Shown here piece after piece: positions 1-6,391 of a stretch of DNA of 8,825 nt. The first letter of the stretch is position 1; each line of letters opens with the position of its first letter. Both the position numbers and the translations under genes were made by a program. The notes below the pieces were generated by a model. The model ran no database searches. It saw only the letters and a list, made by a program, of their open reading frames with translations, and was not told the DNA's origin. Source of the stretch: CAZOOR01 sp964581505 (GTDB lineage Bacteria > Bacteroidota > Ignavibacteria > Kapaibacteriales > UBA2268); NCBI GenBank assembly GCA_964581505.1, contig CAZOOR010000081.1:1-8825 (forward strand). The letters are read 5' to 3'.

Positions 1-18
1 TCCTTTTGGGACAGCCTC
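1..18 (-). terminator. Possible half of a terminator hairpin after the mazG-like gene
   Basis: Read on the minus strand, 7 nt after the mazG-like stop codon comes GAGGCTGTCCC followed by AAAAGGA, ending at the window edge. A GC-rich arm of this kind directly after the last gene of an operon is what the first half of a Rho-independent hairpin looks like. The matching arm (GGGACAGCCTC) and a U-tract would lie left of position 1. Only half is visible, so this is a guess from position and composition. An end of an insertion sequence would look similar. Confidence 0.25.
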
Positions 19-24
19 TTATAT

Positions 25-360
25 TTAATACTCTTTGCCTTGCCGTTTCATTTCACGCATTTTCTCATCAATGATTTTGAGTTTATTCCGCACAGCTTCA
101 CCAAGTGCAATATCACGGGAATTTGCATAGTTCATTAGTGCTATGAATACATCAGCGGCTTCGTCCGCAAGCCTTTCGGGAGTAATGTCTCTGCCCTTCC
201 ATATTTTCTTTTCGAGGTTGGCAAGTTCGCCCGCCTCACCATTTAGTTCTAAACAAAAGAACTCAGGAGAGCGTACAGGAAAATTCTCTTTCTGATATTC
301 GTCAAATTCTTTTTGAATATCGGGGATATTCATTTGTACTATGTCGAGAAATTTCTGCAT
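25..360 (-). CDS. MazG-like nucleotide pyrophosphohydrolase (111 aa)
   Basis: A small all-alpha protein of the MazG/dUTPase-C superfamily, which hydrolyses nucleoside triphosphates (or related nucleotides) to the monophosphate and pyrophosphate using Mg2+. The metal-binding signature is visible as E42-x-x-E45 (in LNGEAGEL) followed by E67-x-x-D70 (in DEAADVF), about 22 residues later as in the family. One MazG domain fills the whole protein, so it is the short single-domain type rather than the E. coli two-domain MazG. It is the last visible gene of the operon: its ATG lies 2 nt after the aminotransferase stop (TAA-TT-ATG), with no clear Shine-Dalgarno sequence, which suggests translational coupling. 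The substrate cannot be told from sequence. The context suggests either nucleotide house-cleaning or a role tied to the nucleotide-sugar pathway, but that is inference. The family call is secure. Confidence 0.85.
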   Translation of the reverse strand: MQKFLDIVQMNIPDIQKEFDEYQKENFPVRSPEFFCLELNGEAGELANLEKKIWKGRDITPERLADEAADVFIALMNYANSRDIALGEAVRNKLKIIDEKMREMKRQGKEY

Positions 361-362
361 AA

Positions 363-1478
363 TTATTCGCCAATAGTTTCTGCAATTAAATCAATTTCTT
401 CTTCCGTCAAATAGGGGTGCATAGGCAGGGCAAAAATACGCTCGGCTATACTATCGGTTATAGGAAAATCACCTTTCTTATATCCCAATTCGGCAAAAGC
501 ATCTTGCAAATGCAAAGGTTTGGGGTAATAAATAGCTGTAGGTATATTTTGCTCTTTCAGTTTATTCTGTATTGTAGTACGATGTTCGGAGCTATCGGCA
601 AGCACGCAATATTGCGCCCAACAAGATGTATAACCATTCGGGACGAAGGGTGTACCGACTTTTTGCGATAGCGTCTTTTTATAATAAGCGGCGACATTAT
701 TTCGCAGTACTAATTCCTTATCAAATATTTTCATTTTGGCAAGCAGTACAGCCGCTTGAATGGAATCCAATCTACCATTAATACCAATACGAACATTATC
801 ATAGCGCTCCTCACCCTGTCCGTGCATACGTATAGAACGCAAGAGCGTATCAAGATTAGAATCATTTGTAAAGATTGCACCGCCATCACCATAACAACCA
901 AGCGGCTTTGCCGGAAAAAATGAAGTGGCGGCGGCATCACCCCACGAAGCGGATTTCCTGCCGTTAATATCGCCACCGAAACCCTGAGCCGCATCTTCCA
1001 ATATTTTTAAGCCGTGCTTTGCGGCAATCGGAATAATTGCTTCATAATCAGCAGGCAAACCGAAAAGGTCAACCGGTATAATTAATTTAGGCGTTAATTT
1101 GCCTTCCAACTTAACTCGTTCTATTGCCTCGTCCAATTTATCGGGAGCAATATTATATGTTTTCTCATCAATATCCACGAATACGGGAGTAGCACCGGCA
1201 AGCTTGATAATTTCCGCTGTTGCAATGAAAGTAAACGGTGTAGTGAAAACGGCATCGCCAAGCCCTATACCCCAAGCCATAAGCGGCATTAGCAGAGCGT
1301 CTGTACCGGAGGAACATGCAACGCAATGCTTGACACCGACATATTCGGCAAGTTCCTTTTCCAACTTATCAATTTCAGGTCCCAGAACATATCTACCATG
1401 TTCGAGTACGGCGTTAATACCCTTGTTAATATCATCTTCGATTTCGGCATACTGCCTCTTCAAATCAATAAAATTCAT
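363..1478 (-). CDS. DegT/DnrJ/EryC1-family sugar aminotransferase, WbpE-like
   Basis: A PLP-dependent, fold-type I aminotransferase acting on a keto-sugar nucleotide; 371 aa is full length for the family. It opens with FIDLKRQY and GRYVLGPE. It carries the PLP-phosphate loop SSGTDAL (residues 56-62), the cofactor-binding aspartate D162 in EDAAQ, and the Schiff-base lysine K191 in FFPAKPLGCYGDGGA, followed by the IRMHGQ and INGRLDSIQAA segments. Those last signatures match the WbpE/WlbC branch (UDP-2-acetamido-2-deoxy-3-oxo-glucuronate aminotransferase) better than the rhamnose- or perosamine-type branches. The 6-dehydrogenase directly upstream would supply a uronate of the type WbpE-like enzymes use after C3 oxidation. 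The start is supported by AAAGGAAA placed 5 nt before the ATG, within the 20-nt gap to the upstream gene. The family is certain; the exact sugar is inferred. Confidence 0.9.
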   Translation of the reverse strand: MNFIDLKRQYAEIEDDINKGINAVLEHGRYVLGPEIDKLEKELAEYVGVKHCVACSSGTDALLMPLMAWGIGLGDAVFTTPFTFIATAEIIKLAGATPVFVDIDEKTYNIAPDKLDEAIERVKLEGKLTPKLIIPVDLFGLPADYEAIIPIAAKHGLKILEDAAQGFGGDINGRKSASWGDAAATSFFPAKPLGCYGDGGAIFTNDSNLDTLLRSIRMHGQGEERYDNVRIGINGRLDSIQAAVLLAKMKIFDKELVLRNNVAAYYKKTLSQKVGTPFVPNGYTSCWAQYCVLADSSEHRTTIQNKLKEQNIPTAIYYPKPLHLQDAFAELGYKKGDFPITDSIAERIFALPMHPYLTEEEIDLIAETIGE

Positions 1479-1498
1479 TTCGTTTCCTTTATTTATTT

Positions 1499-2770
1499 TT
1501 ATCTACCGATACCTTTGTAATAAATACCGGCGTTAATAATTTCTTCTTTGTTCAGACAATTCTTACCGTCAATAACAACTTTAACATTATGCTTAATAAG
1601 CAACGCAGGTGTAATATCCTTAAATTCCTTATGGTCGGTTGCGATAAGGACGGCATAGGATTTATCCAGAATTTCCTCGAGCGATGCACAAGTACTTAAA
1701 TCCGGGAAATACTTATCGTAAATTTCCAAATCGGCTTCACGCTCCAACAAAATTCGCTTAATCTCAACCGATGGGCTTTGCCGCAAGTCTCCTACATTTG
1801 CTTTGTAGGACATACCGAGCAGGCCAACCTTTGTATTCTTAAGCGGTTTTTCAAATTTATTCAATCCTGTTGCAAGCAAATCAACGGAATACTCCGGCAT
1901 AGAATTATTTATTTGTCTTGCTATTTTCAAAAACTTATGGTCGAACCCGCTTTGCTTAGCCCGTTCGATTAAATAGTAAGGGTCCACGGGAATACAATGT
2001 CCGCCGACTCCACAGCTCGGATAATGCGGCATAAAAGCAAATGGCTTGTTAGATGCCCCTTTAATCACTGTCAGCAAGTCAATTCCGAGGACATCAAAAG
2101 ATTTAGCAAGTTCATTGACATAAGCAATATTTATATCTCGGAAAGTATTTTCAATAATCTTTGTGGCTTCCGTTGTTTTCAGGTCGGGCATTTCGTTTAT
2201 TTCCGCATCAATAAAAGAGCGATAAAAATCTGCTAAAAATTTAGTTGCCTCGGGACGGGTGGAGCCTATGTTACGCGGGATATTATAAACATTCCATTTG
2301 GAATCACCCGGATTAATTCGCTCGGGACAGTGGGCAACATCGAAATCAACACCTGCTTTTAATCCTGTTCCTTTTTCTATTATAGGTATAACAACTTCGT
2401 CGCATACACCCGGGTTAATCGTTGATTCAATGACAAGGTAATTCCCTTTATTCAGATATTTGGAAATTTGTTTAACTGCATTCATTACGGGTTTCAGGTC
2501 GGGAGTGTAGTCGTCAAATACCGGTGTAGGCACACATACGATAAAAACGTCCGAATTTTGCAATATGGAATCATCATTGCTAACATTACAATCAATTGTT
2601 TTCAAATCCTCCATACAACGAGCATCGTCCACAGGACATTTGCCCGCTCTTATATCTTTGACCTTGCTTTCGCTAATGTCAAATCCTGCGCTCTTGTCGC
2701 CTGATTTTTTTGCAATTGCACAGAGCAATGGCAATCCTACATAGCCGAGACCTACAACTGATACTTTCAT
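1499..2770 (-). CDS. Nucleotide-sugar 6-dehydrogenase (UDP-HexNAc dehydrogenase, WecC/WbpA/TviB group)
   Basis: A cytoplasmic NAD-dependent dehydrogenase that oxidises C6 of a UDP-sugar to the carboxylate in two steps. The Rossmann motif GLGYVGLP is at residues 7-14, with D31 after the second strand probably contacting the NAD ribose. The middle helix region contains KIIENTFRDINIAYVNELA (residues 204-222). The catalytic cysteine is C259 in GVGGHCIPVDPYYL. The C-terminal UDP-binding domain starts around KVGLLGMSYKANVGDLRQSP (314-333). The HCPERINPG segment and ENTFRDINIA point to N-acetylhexosamine substrates (UDP-ManNAc or UDP-GlcNAc/GalNAc) rather than UDP-glucose; which one cannot be decided here. 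The length of 423 aa is normal. It is the first gene of its operon; AAGGAAG lies 5 nt before the ATG, supporting this start. Confidence 0.9.
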   Translation of the reverse strand: MKVSVVGLGYVGLPLLCAIAKKSGDKSAGFDISESKVKDIRAGKCPVDDARCMEDLKTIDCNVSNDDSILQNSDVFIVCVPTPVFDDYTPDLKPVMNAVKQISKYLNKGNYLVIESTINPGVCDEVVIPIIEKGTGLKAGVDFDVAHCPERINPGDSKWNVYNIPRNIGSTRPEATKFLADFYRSFIDAEINEMPDLKTTEATKIIENTFRDINIAYVNELAKSFDVLGIDLLTVIKGASNKPFAFMPHYPSCGVGGHCIPVDPYYLIERAKQSGFDHKFLKIARQINNSMPEYSVDLLATGLNKFEKPLKNTKVGLLGMSYKANVGDLRQSPSVEIKRILLEREADLEIYDKYFPDLSTCASLEEILDKSYAVLIATDHKEFKDITPALLIKHNVKVVIDGKNCLNKEEIINAGIYYKGIGR

Positions 2771-2797
2771 TTTTTCTTCCTTTCATTGTTCTAACTG

Positions 2798-2828
2798 CAA
2801 AATTCCGAATAATTTTACTTGCAACAAA
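2798..2828 (-). promoter_or_regulatory. Candidate Bacteroides-type promoter of the dehydrogenase operon
   Basis: Read on the minus strand, TTTG (2825-2828) is followed after exactly 19 nt by GAATTTTG (2798-2805). This resembles the Bacteroidota housekeeping promoter TTTG-N19-21-TAnnTTTG, with five of the six defined -7 positions matching. It would give a leader of roughly 20-25 nt that includes the Shine-Dalgarno sequence. In AT-rich DNA such matches also arise by chance, so position is the main support. Confidence 0.4.
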
Positions 2829-2861
2829 ATAAATAATATTATATATTTGATATTATTTGGT

Positions 2862-2889
2862 TTGGCACGATTAATAAACTGAAAATAAT
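2862..2889 (+). promoter_or_regulatory. Weak candidate promoter of the small membrane protein gene
   Basis: TTGGCA (2862-2867), 16 nt, then AATAAT (2884-2889), each five of six to the sigma70-type consensus. The same stretch can also be read as TTTG (2861-2864)-N19-AATAATTG, a poorer match to the Bacteroides type. It lies about 30 nt before the start codon. The intergenic space is shared back to back with the promoter of the minus-strand dehydrogenase operon. Confidence 0.25.
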
Positions 2890-2918
2890 TGATTTATAAC
2901 AACATATAGGGGTATGCG

Positions 2919-3326
2919 ATGAATGAGAATAATTACCAGCAATTTCAAATGGAAACAGAGAATCCTGCACTTTACAGTATTATGTCCAAAATGATTAAGG
3001 ATATGAAGTTTGTAGGAATATTTACAATTATTATGGGTGCATTAAATTGCATCATTATTATTGGTGCGATTTTTGGAGTACCCATGATTTTGATTGGTCT
3101 GCGATACAAAGAAGCCGCCGAGGATTATGAGAGATATTTGATGACAAATGATTATTCTATGATTTTCAATGGGTTTGAAAAGCAACGTCGTGCATTTTTT
3201 ATTCAAAAAGTATTAATAATTATTATGCTTGTATTGTTTGCTTTAGAAATTGTATTTATTAGTTATCTTATTTCCAGTGGGGATTTATTTAACGGTAATT
3301 TCCTTCATAATCTACAAACTTATTGA
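2919..3326 (+). CDS. Small membrane protein, DUF5362-like (135 aa)
   Basis: A protein of unknown function with a polar N-terminus of about 30 residues. A hydrophobic block at 31-60 (KFVGIFTIIMGALNC onward) is long enough for one long or two short membrane segments. A charged loop follows (61-96, containing RYKEAAEDYERY and FEKQRR), then a second clear membrane segment at 97-119 and a short polar tail. The pattern of KFVGIF, IFGVPMILIGLR and EAAEDY resembles the DUF5362 family as I remember it; a profile search would settle this. It is very likely a real gene: AGGGG lies 6 nt before the ATG, no longer ORF competes on the other strand, and a strong terminator follows. It is the only plus-strand gene between two minus-strand sugar operons, and its stop overlaps the 3' end of rfbD by 7 nt. 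Nothing ties it functionally to the sugar genes. Confidence 0.75.
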   Translation: MNENNYQQFQMETENPALYSIMSKMIKDMKFVGIFTIIMGALNCIIIIGAIFGVPMILIGLRYKEAAEDYERYLMTNDYSMIFNGFEKQRRAFFIQKVLIIIMLVLFALEIVFISYLISSGDLFNGNFLHNLQTY

Positions 3327-4153
3327 TACTTATGTTTTAGAGCATCTTGCCAAGACGGAATTGATATATTCAGTTCCGTCTTTATTTTATTATTGCTCAT
3401 TGCCGCAAAATCGGGACGTCTTGCCTGTAAATTGAATATTTCTTTCGAGACAGGAATAAGTACTTTATCAATACCAAGATTGTTTAAAATCTCTCTTGCC
3501 CAGTCGAAACGTGAAGCATACCCGCTATTTGTCAAGTGATACAAACCTTGCAAATCATTATTTAATGCGGCAAGGGTAACATCAACAATTGTTTCCGTTG
3601 ATGTCGGAACGGATATTTCATCATCTGCAATTTTCAAAGTATCTTGTTTTTCCGCCCACTGCCTAAGTTTGTGAATAAAATTTTGTGTACCGGGACCAAA
3701 AACCCAACTAACGCGAAAAAGTAAAAAATTACTCATAGTTTGTTCAAGCATAATTTCGCCCTGACGCTTGCTTTCTCCGTATTTATTTAGTGGATTAGTG
3801 TGGTCGGATTCAATATACGGACTACCTTTTGTACCATCGAAAACATAATCGCTTCCGTAGTGAACAAGTCTTGCATTATTTTGCTCTGCCGCAGTTGCAA
3901 TATTATTCACACCGTTTGCATTTATTTCAAAGGCTGTTTGGGGCGTTTCCTCTGCGGCATCGACAAGATTATATGCCGCACAATTAATTATAACATCAGG
4001 CTGATAAGAAGCAACAGCGGCGTTCACCTGTGCTTCGTCCACAATATTAATACTGTCAATATCATAGCCGCGCCAGTCTATGCCATTACGTTCAAATCGT
4101 TCGCAAAATTCCCTGCCGAGCTGTCCTTTGTGTCCGAAAATCAAATACTTCAT
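3320..4153 (-). CDS. rfbD: dTDP-4-dehydrorhamnose reductase (RmlD)
   Basis: The last step of dTDP-L-rhamnose synthesis: NAD(P)H-dependent reduction of the C4 keto group of dTDP-4-dehydro-L-rhamnose. It is a short-chain dehydrogenase-like Rossmann protein with GHKGQLG at residues 7-13, NCAAYNLVDAAE (57-68), SDYVFDG (101-107), and the catalytic Y125-x-x-x-K129 in YGESK. VSWVFGPG (148-155) and RRPDFAAMSN (245-254) are also family-typical. The length of 277 aa is normal to slightly short. It overlaps rfbA by 4 nt (ATGA), so the two are translationally coupled. Its last codons overlap the convergent membrane-protein gene, and codons near its 3' end also form that gene's terminator hairpin. Confidence 0.95.
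   Translation of the reverse strand: MKYLIFGHKGQLGREFCERFERNGIDWRGYDIDSINIVDEAQVNAAVASYQPDVIINCAAYNLVDAAEETPQTAFEINANGVNNIATAAEQNNARLVHYGSDYVFDGTKGSPYIESDHTNPLNKYGESKRQGEIMLEQTMSNFLLFRVSWVFGPGTQNFIHKLRQWAEKQDTLKIADDEISVPTSTETIVDVTLAALNNDLQGLYHLTNSGYASRFDWAREILNNLGIDKVLIPVSKEIFNLQARRPDFAAMSNNKIKTELNISIPSWQDALKHKYQ
3352..3390 (+). terminator. Rho-independent terminator of the membrane protein gene, inside rfbD
   Basis: AAGACGGAA (3352-3360) and TTCCGTCTT (3374-3382) are a perfect 9-bp inverted repeat. The stem extends inward by four more pairs (3361-3364 with 3370-3373, one of them G-U) to a 5-nt loop TATAT at 3365-3369. Downstream on the plus strand is the T-rich run TTTATTTTAT; on the minus strand no U-tract follows. 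The hairpin therefore terminates plus-strand transcription, 25 nt after the stop of the 135-aa gene. The same bases encode rfbD codons around KTELNISIPSW. Confidence 0.75.
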
Positions 4154-5037
4154 TGCAGTAAACCGCTTTTGTATTCCTCGAAAATCGTTAAGCAGTATTT
4201 TTTATAATTACTATCGGGCAGAGTGCCGACTGTATCAAGGAAACGAGTATCGTCAATGAAATTAAGTAATAATGCTATTTCCTCGAGACATGCGATTTTC
4301 CTACCTTGACGCAATTCAATAGCACGTATGAAATTTCCGGCATCAATCAAATTACCCGGCGTGCCGGTATCAAGCCAAGCAACACCGCGTCCTATTAATT
4401 TAACATGAAGAGCGGAACGTTCGAGATAGTGCTTATGTACATCGGTTATTTCCAGTTCGTTGCGGCTACTTGGGCGGATATTCTTTGCCACTTCGACTAC
4501 TTGATTGTCAAAAACATATAAACCCGGAATAGCATAGTGTGATTTCGGTTGCTTTGGTTTTTCCTCAATACTCAGAACTTTTCCGTTTGTATCGAACTCA
4601 ACCACACCATACTCTTCGGGACGCTCCACTCGATAAGCAAATATAGTTCCACCTCTATTCTGTTCGATTGCATCACGGAAGAAATTCAATTTGCCATAGA
4701 AAAGATTATCGCCGAGAATTAGCACCACTTGGTCATTTCCGATAAATTCTTCACCAAGAATAAAGGCTTGGGGCAGTCCTTCCGGCTTTGGTTGCACTAT
4801 GTAGCTGATGCTGATTCCCCATTGCGAGCCATCACCGAGCAGTTGTTCATATTGGGGAATATCAGCCGGTGTGGAAATAATTAAAATATCCCGAATACCA
4901 CCAAGCATAAGCGTTGCCAGCGGATAATAAATCATCGGTTTATCATAAATCGGGAGAAGTTGCTTACTTATTACAGATGTAAGAGGATAGAGACGTGTTC
5001 CTCTGCCTCCTGCAAGAATTATGCCTTTTGTTTTCAT
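4150..5037 (-). CDS. rfbA: Glucose-1-phosphate thymidylyltransferase (RmlA)
   Basis: The first step of dTDP-L-rhamnose synthesis: dTTP plus glucose-1-phosphate gives dTDP-glucose and pyrophosphate. The nucleotidyltransferase signature GGRGTRLYPLT is at residues 10-20, with K25 in SKQLLPIYDKPM. The metal-binding aspartate D110 is in LGDNLFYG; EEKP (158-161) and WLDTGT with D223 complete the active site. The length of 295 aa is typical of the tetrameric RmlA group. PKPEGLPQAF has a proline where many homologues read GLAQAF. It lies 10 nt after the rfbC stop and overlaps rfbD by 4 nt. Two upstream ATG triplets lie in other frames, so the chosen start is the only sensible one. No strong Shine-Dalgarno sequence is seen. 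In this family feedback inhibition by dTDP-rhamnose is common, but it cannot be judged here. Confidence 0.96.
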   Translation of the reverse strand: MKTKGIILAGGRGTRLYPLTSVISKQLLPIYDKPMIYYPLATLMLGGIRDILIISTPADIPQYEQLLGDGSQWGISISYIVQPKPEGLPQAFILGEEFIGNDQVVLILGDNLFYGKLNFFRDAIEQNRGGTIFAYRVERPEEYGVVEFDTNGKVLSIEEKPKQPKSHYAIPGLYVFDNQVVEVAKNIRPSSRNELEITDVHKHYLERSALHVKLIGRGVAWLDTGTPGNLIDAGNFIRAIELRQGRKIACLEEIALLLNFIDDTRFLDTVGTLPDSNYKKYCLTIFEEYKSGLLQ

Positions 5038-5047
5038 ATTTTCATTT

Positions 5048-5620
5048 TCATTTATTTATAGTAAATAATTTTGATTCGGGACGCTCCAGCCATTGCGATA
5101 ATGTCTGTGCATTCTTATCTTTGTCTGACATTAGGGGATTTGGAATAGCAAGTTCAATATTCAATTCAGGGGCATTCCATCTAATTGAACTTTCGGCATT
5201 ACCATTCCATACAGCTGTACATTTATATAATACATCGGTATTATCAGCAAGGGAAAAAAATCCGTTGGCAAATCCGGGCGGCACCCAAAGAACTCTTTTG
5301 TTTTCTTCGCTCAATTCTATTTTAATATGTTTACCCAAATGCGGAGAATTATACCGAATATCCAGCTCAACAAATAAGGCGGCACCACGAGTTACCCTGA
5401 TGAGCTTTCCTTGTGCTTCTTCCCATTGGAAATGCAATCCGCGAAACACATTTTTTACAGAATTCGAATGATTGTCTTGCACAAAATTTGCAGGCAATCC
5501 CAAAGCTTGGAATTCATCAGCACGGAAGGACTCCGTAAAATAGCCGCGTTCATCATAAAAAACTTTTGGCTCAAATACTTTTAATCCGTCCAAATACTCT
5601 TCTTTTAATATCAATCCCAT
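5048..5620 (-). CDS. rfbC: dTDP-4-dehydrorhamnose 3,5-epimerase (RmlC)
   Basis: A cupin-fold epimerase that inverts C3 and C5 of dTDP-4-dehydro-6-deoxyglucose. Visible are FYDERGYFTESFR (21-33), VQDNHSNS (48-54 region), the catalytic base H63 in FRGLHFQ with its likely partner D168 in SDKD, K72 in QGKLIRV, and the catalytic tyrosine Y132 in VLYKCT. The length of 190 aa is usual. One oddity is the cupin segment WVPPGFANGF, which has N119 where most homologues have histidine (GFAHGF). It is the first gene of rfbCAD. No Shine-Dalgarno sequence precedes the ATG, which is common in Bacteroidota. Confidence 0.95.
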   Translation of the reverse strand: MGLILKEEYLDGLKVFEPKVFYDERGYFTESFRADEFQALGLPANFVQDNHSNSVKNVFRGLHFQWEEAQGKLIRVTRGAALFVELDIRYNSPHLGKHIKIELSEENKRVLWVPPGFANGFFSLADNTDVLYKCTAVWNGNAESSIRWNAPELNIELAIPNPLMSDKDKNAQTLSQWLERPESKLFTINK

Positions 5621-5929
5621 ATAATAACAAACTGAAAATCACAAAAAAATAGAAACGAATAAGTTGGCAATATAATTGAAAAGAGATTTTCTCGAAAGTA
5701 ATTTGTTGCATTTTACAATATTGCTTTTTATATGTATTTCCATTCATAGGTACTTATCCGGCTAAAGCAATTGGCTATTGTGCAGGCACTTCACGCTTAC
5801 ATTCTCCCACAGAACATAGGAGAAAAAATGAATGTTCGTACTGCAAGATGTACCATTCTGTGAAAATGCAAATTCCCTATCTTTCGGGGAAAGTACAGAT
5901 TAAAAATTACTACTCTTTCGTTTTTCACT
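5621..5929 (-). other. Intergenic stretch upstream of rfbC; no gene supported
   Basis: About 309 bp between rfbC and the broken glycosyltransferase gene. The part next to rfbC (5621-5740) is very AT-rich and must hold the rfbC promoter; ATTG, 18 nt, then TTTTTTTG on the minus strand is a weak Bacteroides-type match. The part from about 5750 to 5880 is visibly less AT-rich. It holds a 6-bp inverted repeat (TTCTCC 5802-5807 with GGAGAA 5819-5824) and a 5-bp one (CTTTC 5881-5885 with GAAAG 5889-5893). Short open stretches exist on both strands, but none has a convincing start, ribosome site or family resemblance. Confidence 0.6.
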
Positions 5930-6226
5930 CTATTTTAACAAATCAGCCATTTGTTTAATTTTATTAAGGATTNNNNNNNNNNNNNNNNNNNNNNNNNNNN
6001 NNNNNNNNNNNNNNNNNNNNNNNNNNNNNNNNNNNNNNNNNNNNNNNNNNNNNNNNNNNNNNNNNNNNNNNNCGAAGACAATAATTTGTAAATTTAAATG
6101 TGAATTTTTTCTTATGCTTTCAATACATAATTTGAGAAAGTCAAGATTATTCCATGTTGGGAGCAACAGAGAAATATCATATTTTAATTGTGCTGTGTTA
6201 ATATGTATTTTTAGATTGTCTGTCAT
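5930..6226 (-). CDS. Family 2 glycosyltransferase, interrupted by assembly gap
   Basis: The first 51 residues are clear. YDISLLLPTWNNLDFLKLCI followed by ESIRKNSHLNLQIIVF is the first beta-strand, nucleotide-binding turn and helix of a GT-A fold glycosyltransferase of family 2, broken just before the expected DD or N-G-S segment. After 100 N the same strand shows ILNKIKQMADLLK and a stop, which reads like a C-terminal helix. The joined frame gives 98 aa, far too short for this fold (usually 250-330 aa), so the true gap is probably several hundred bases. Whether the two pieces belong to one gene is unproven. The product would transfer a sugar from a nucleotide donor at the cytoplasmic face of the membrane, fitting the sugar operons next to it. 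Confidence 0.7.
   Translation of the reverse strand: MTDNLKIHINTAQLKYDISLLLPTWNNLDFLKLCIESIRKNSHLNLQIIVFXXXXXXXXXXXXXXXXXXXXXXXXXXXXXXXXXXILNKIKQMADLLK
5973..6072. other. Assembly gap, exactly 100 N
   Basis: A run of exactly 100 undetermined bases, the usual convention for a gap of unknown length between scaffolded contigs. Reading frames and distances across it are not meaningful. Confidence 0.98.
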
Positions 6227-6391
6227 TATTATAAAATCAAATAATTACACAAAACAAAATTACTATATTTTCTCATTATTTATACTATAATAACTAAACG
6301 ATGACTGATATTCGTAATTTATTCTATATATATTCATTTTTTTTCTTATATTATTGATTACAAAACTATCAACACTATTACAGGTAACATT

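Noticed and set aside
731..994. 87-codon minus-strand frame inside the aminotransferase
   Set aside because: Same strand, different frame from a full-length PLP enzyme covering the whole stretch; low-complexity translation.
417..2704. Several plus-strand open frames of 60-145 codons across the aminotransferase and dehydrogenase genes
   Set aside because: They lie entirely antisense to well-conserved enzymes, have no family resemblance and no ribosome sites; they are shadows of the real genes.
3250..3435. 61-codon plus-strand frame across the end of the membrane protein gene
   Set aside because: Overlaps the real gene in another frame and runs through its terminator hairpin.
3800..5471. Plus-strand frames of 135 and 158 codons across rfbD, rfbA and rfbC
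   Set aside because: Cysteine-rich antisense translations of confidently identified enzymes.
5567..5744. Minus-strand frame of under 60 codons starting near 5744 and running into rfbC in another frame
   Set aside because: No ribosome site, overlaps the rfbC start, and the hydrophobic tail is explained by T-rich promoter DNA.
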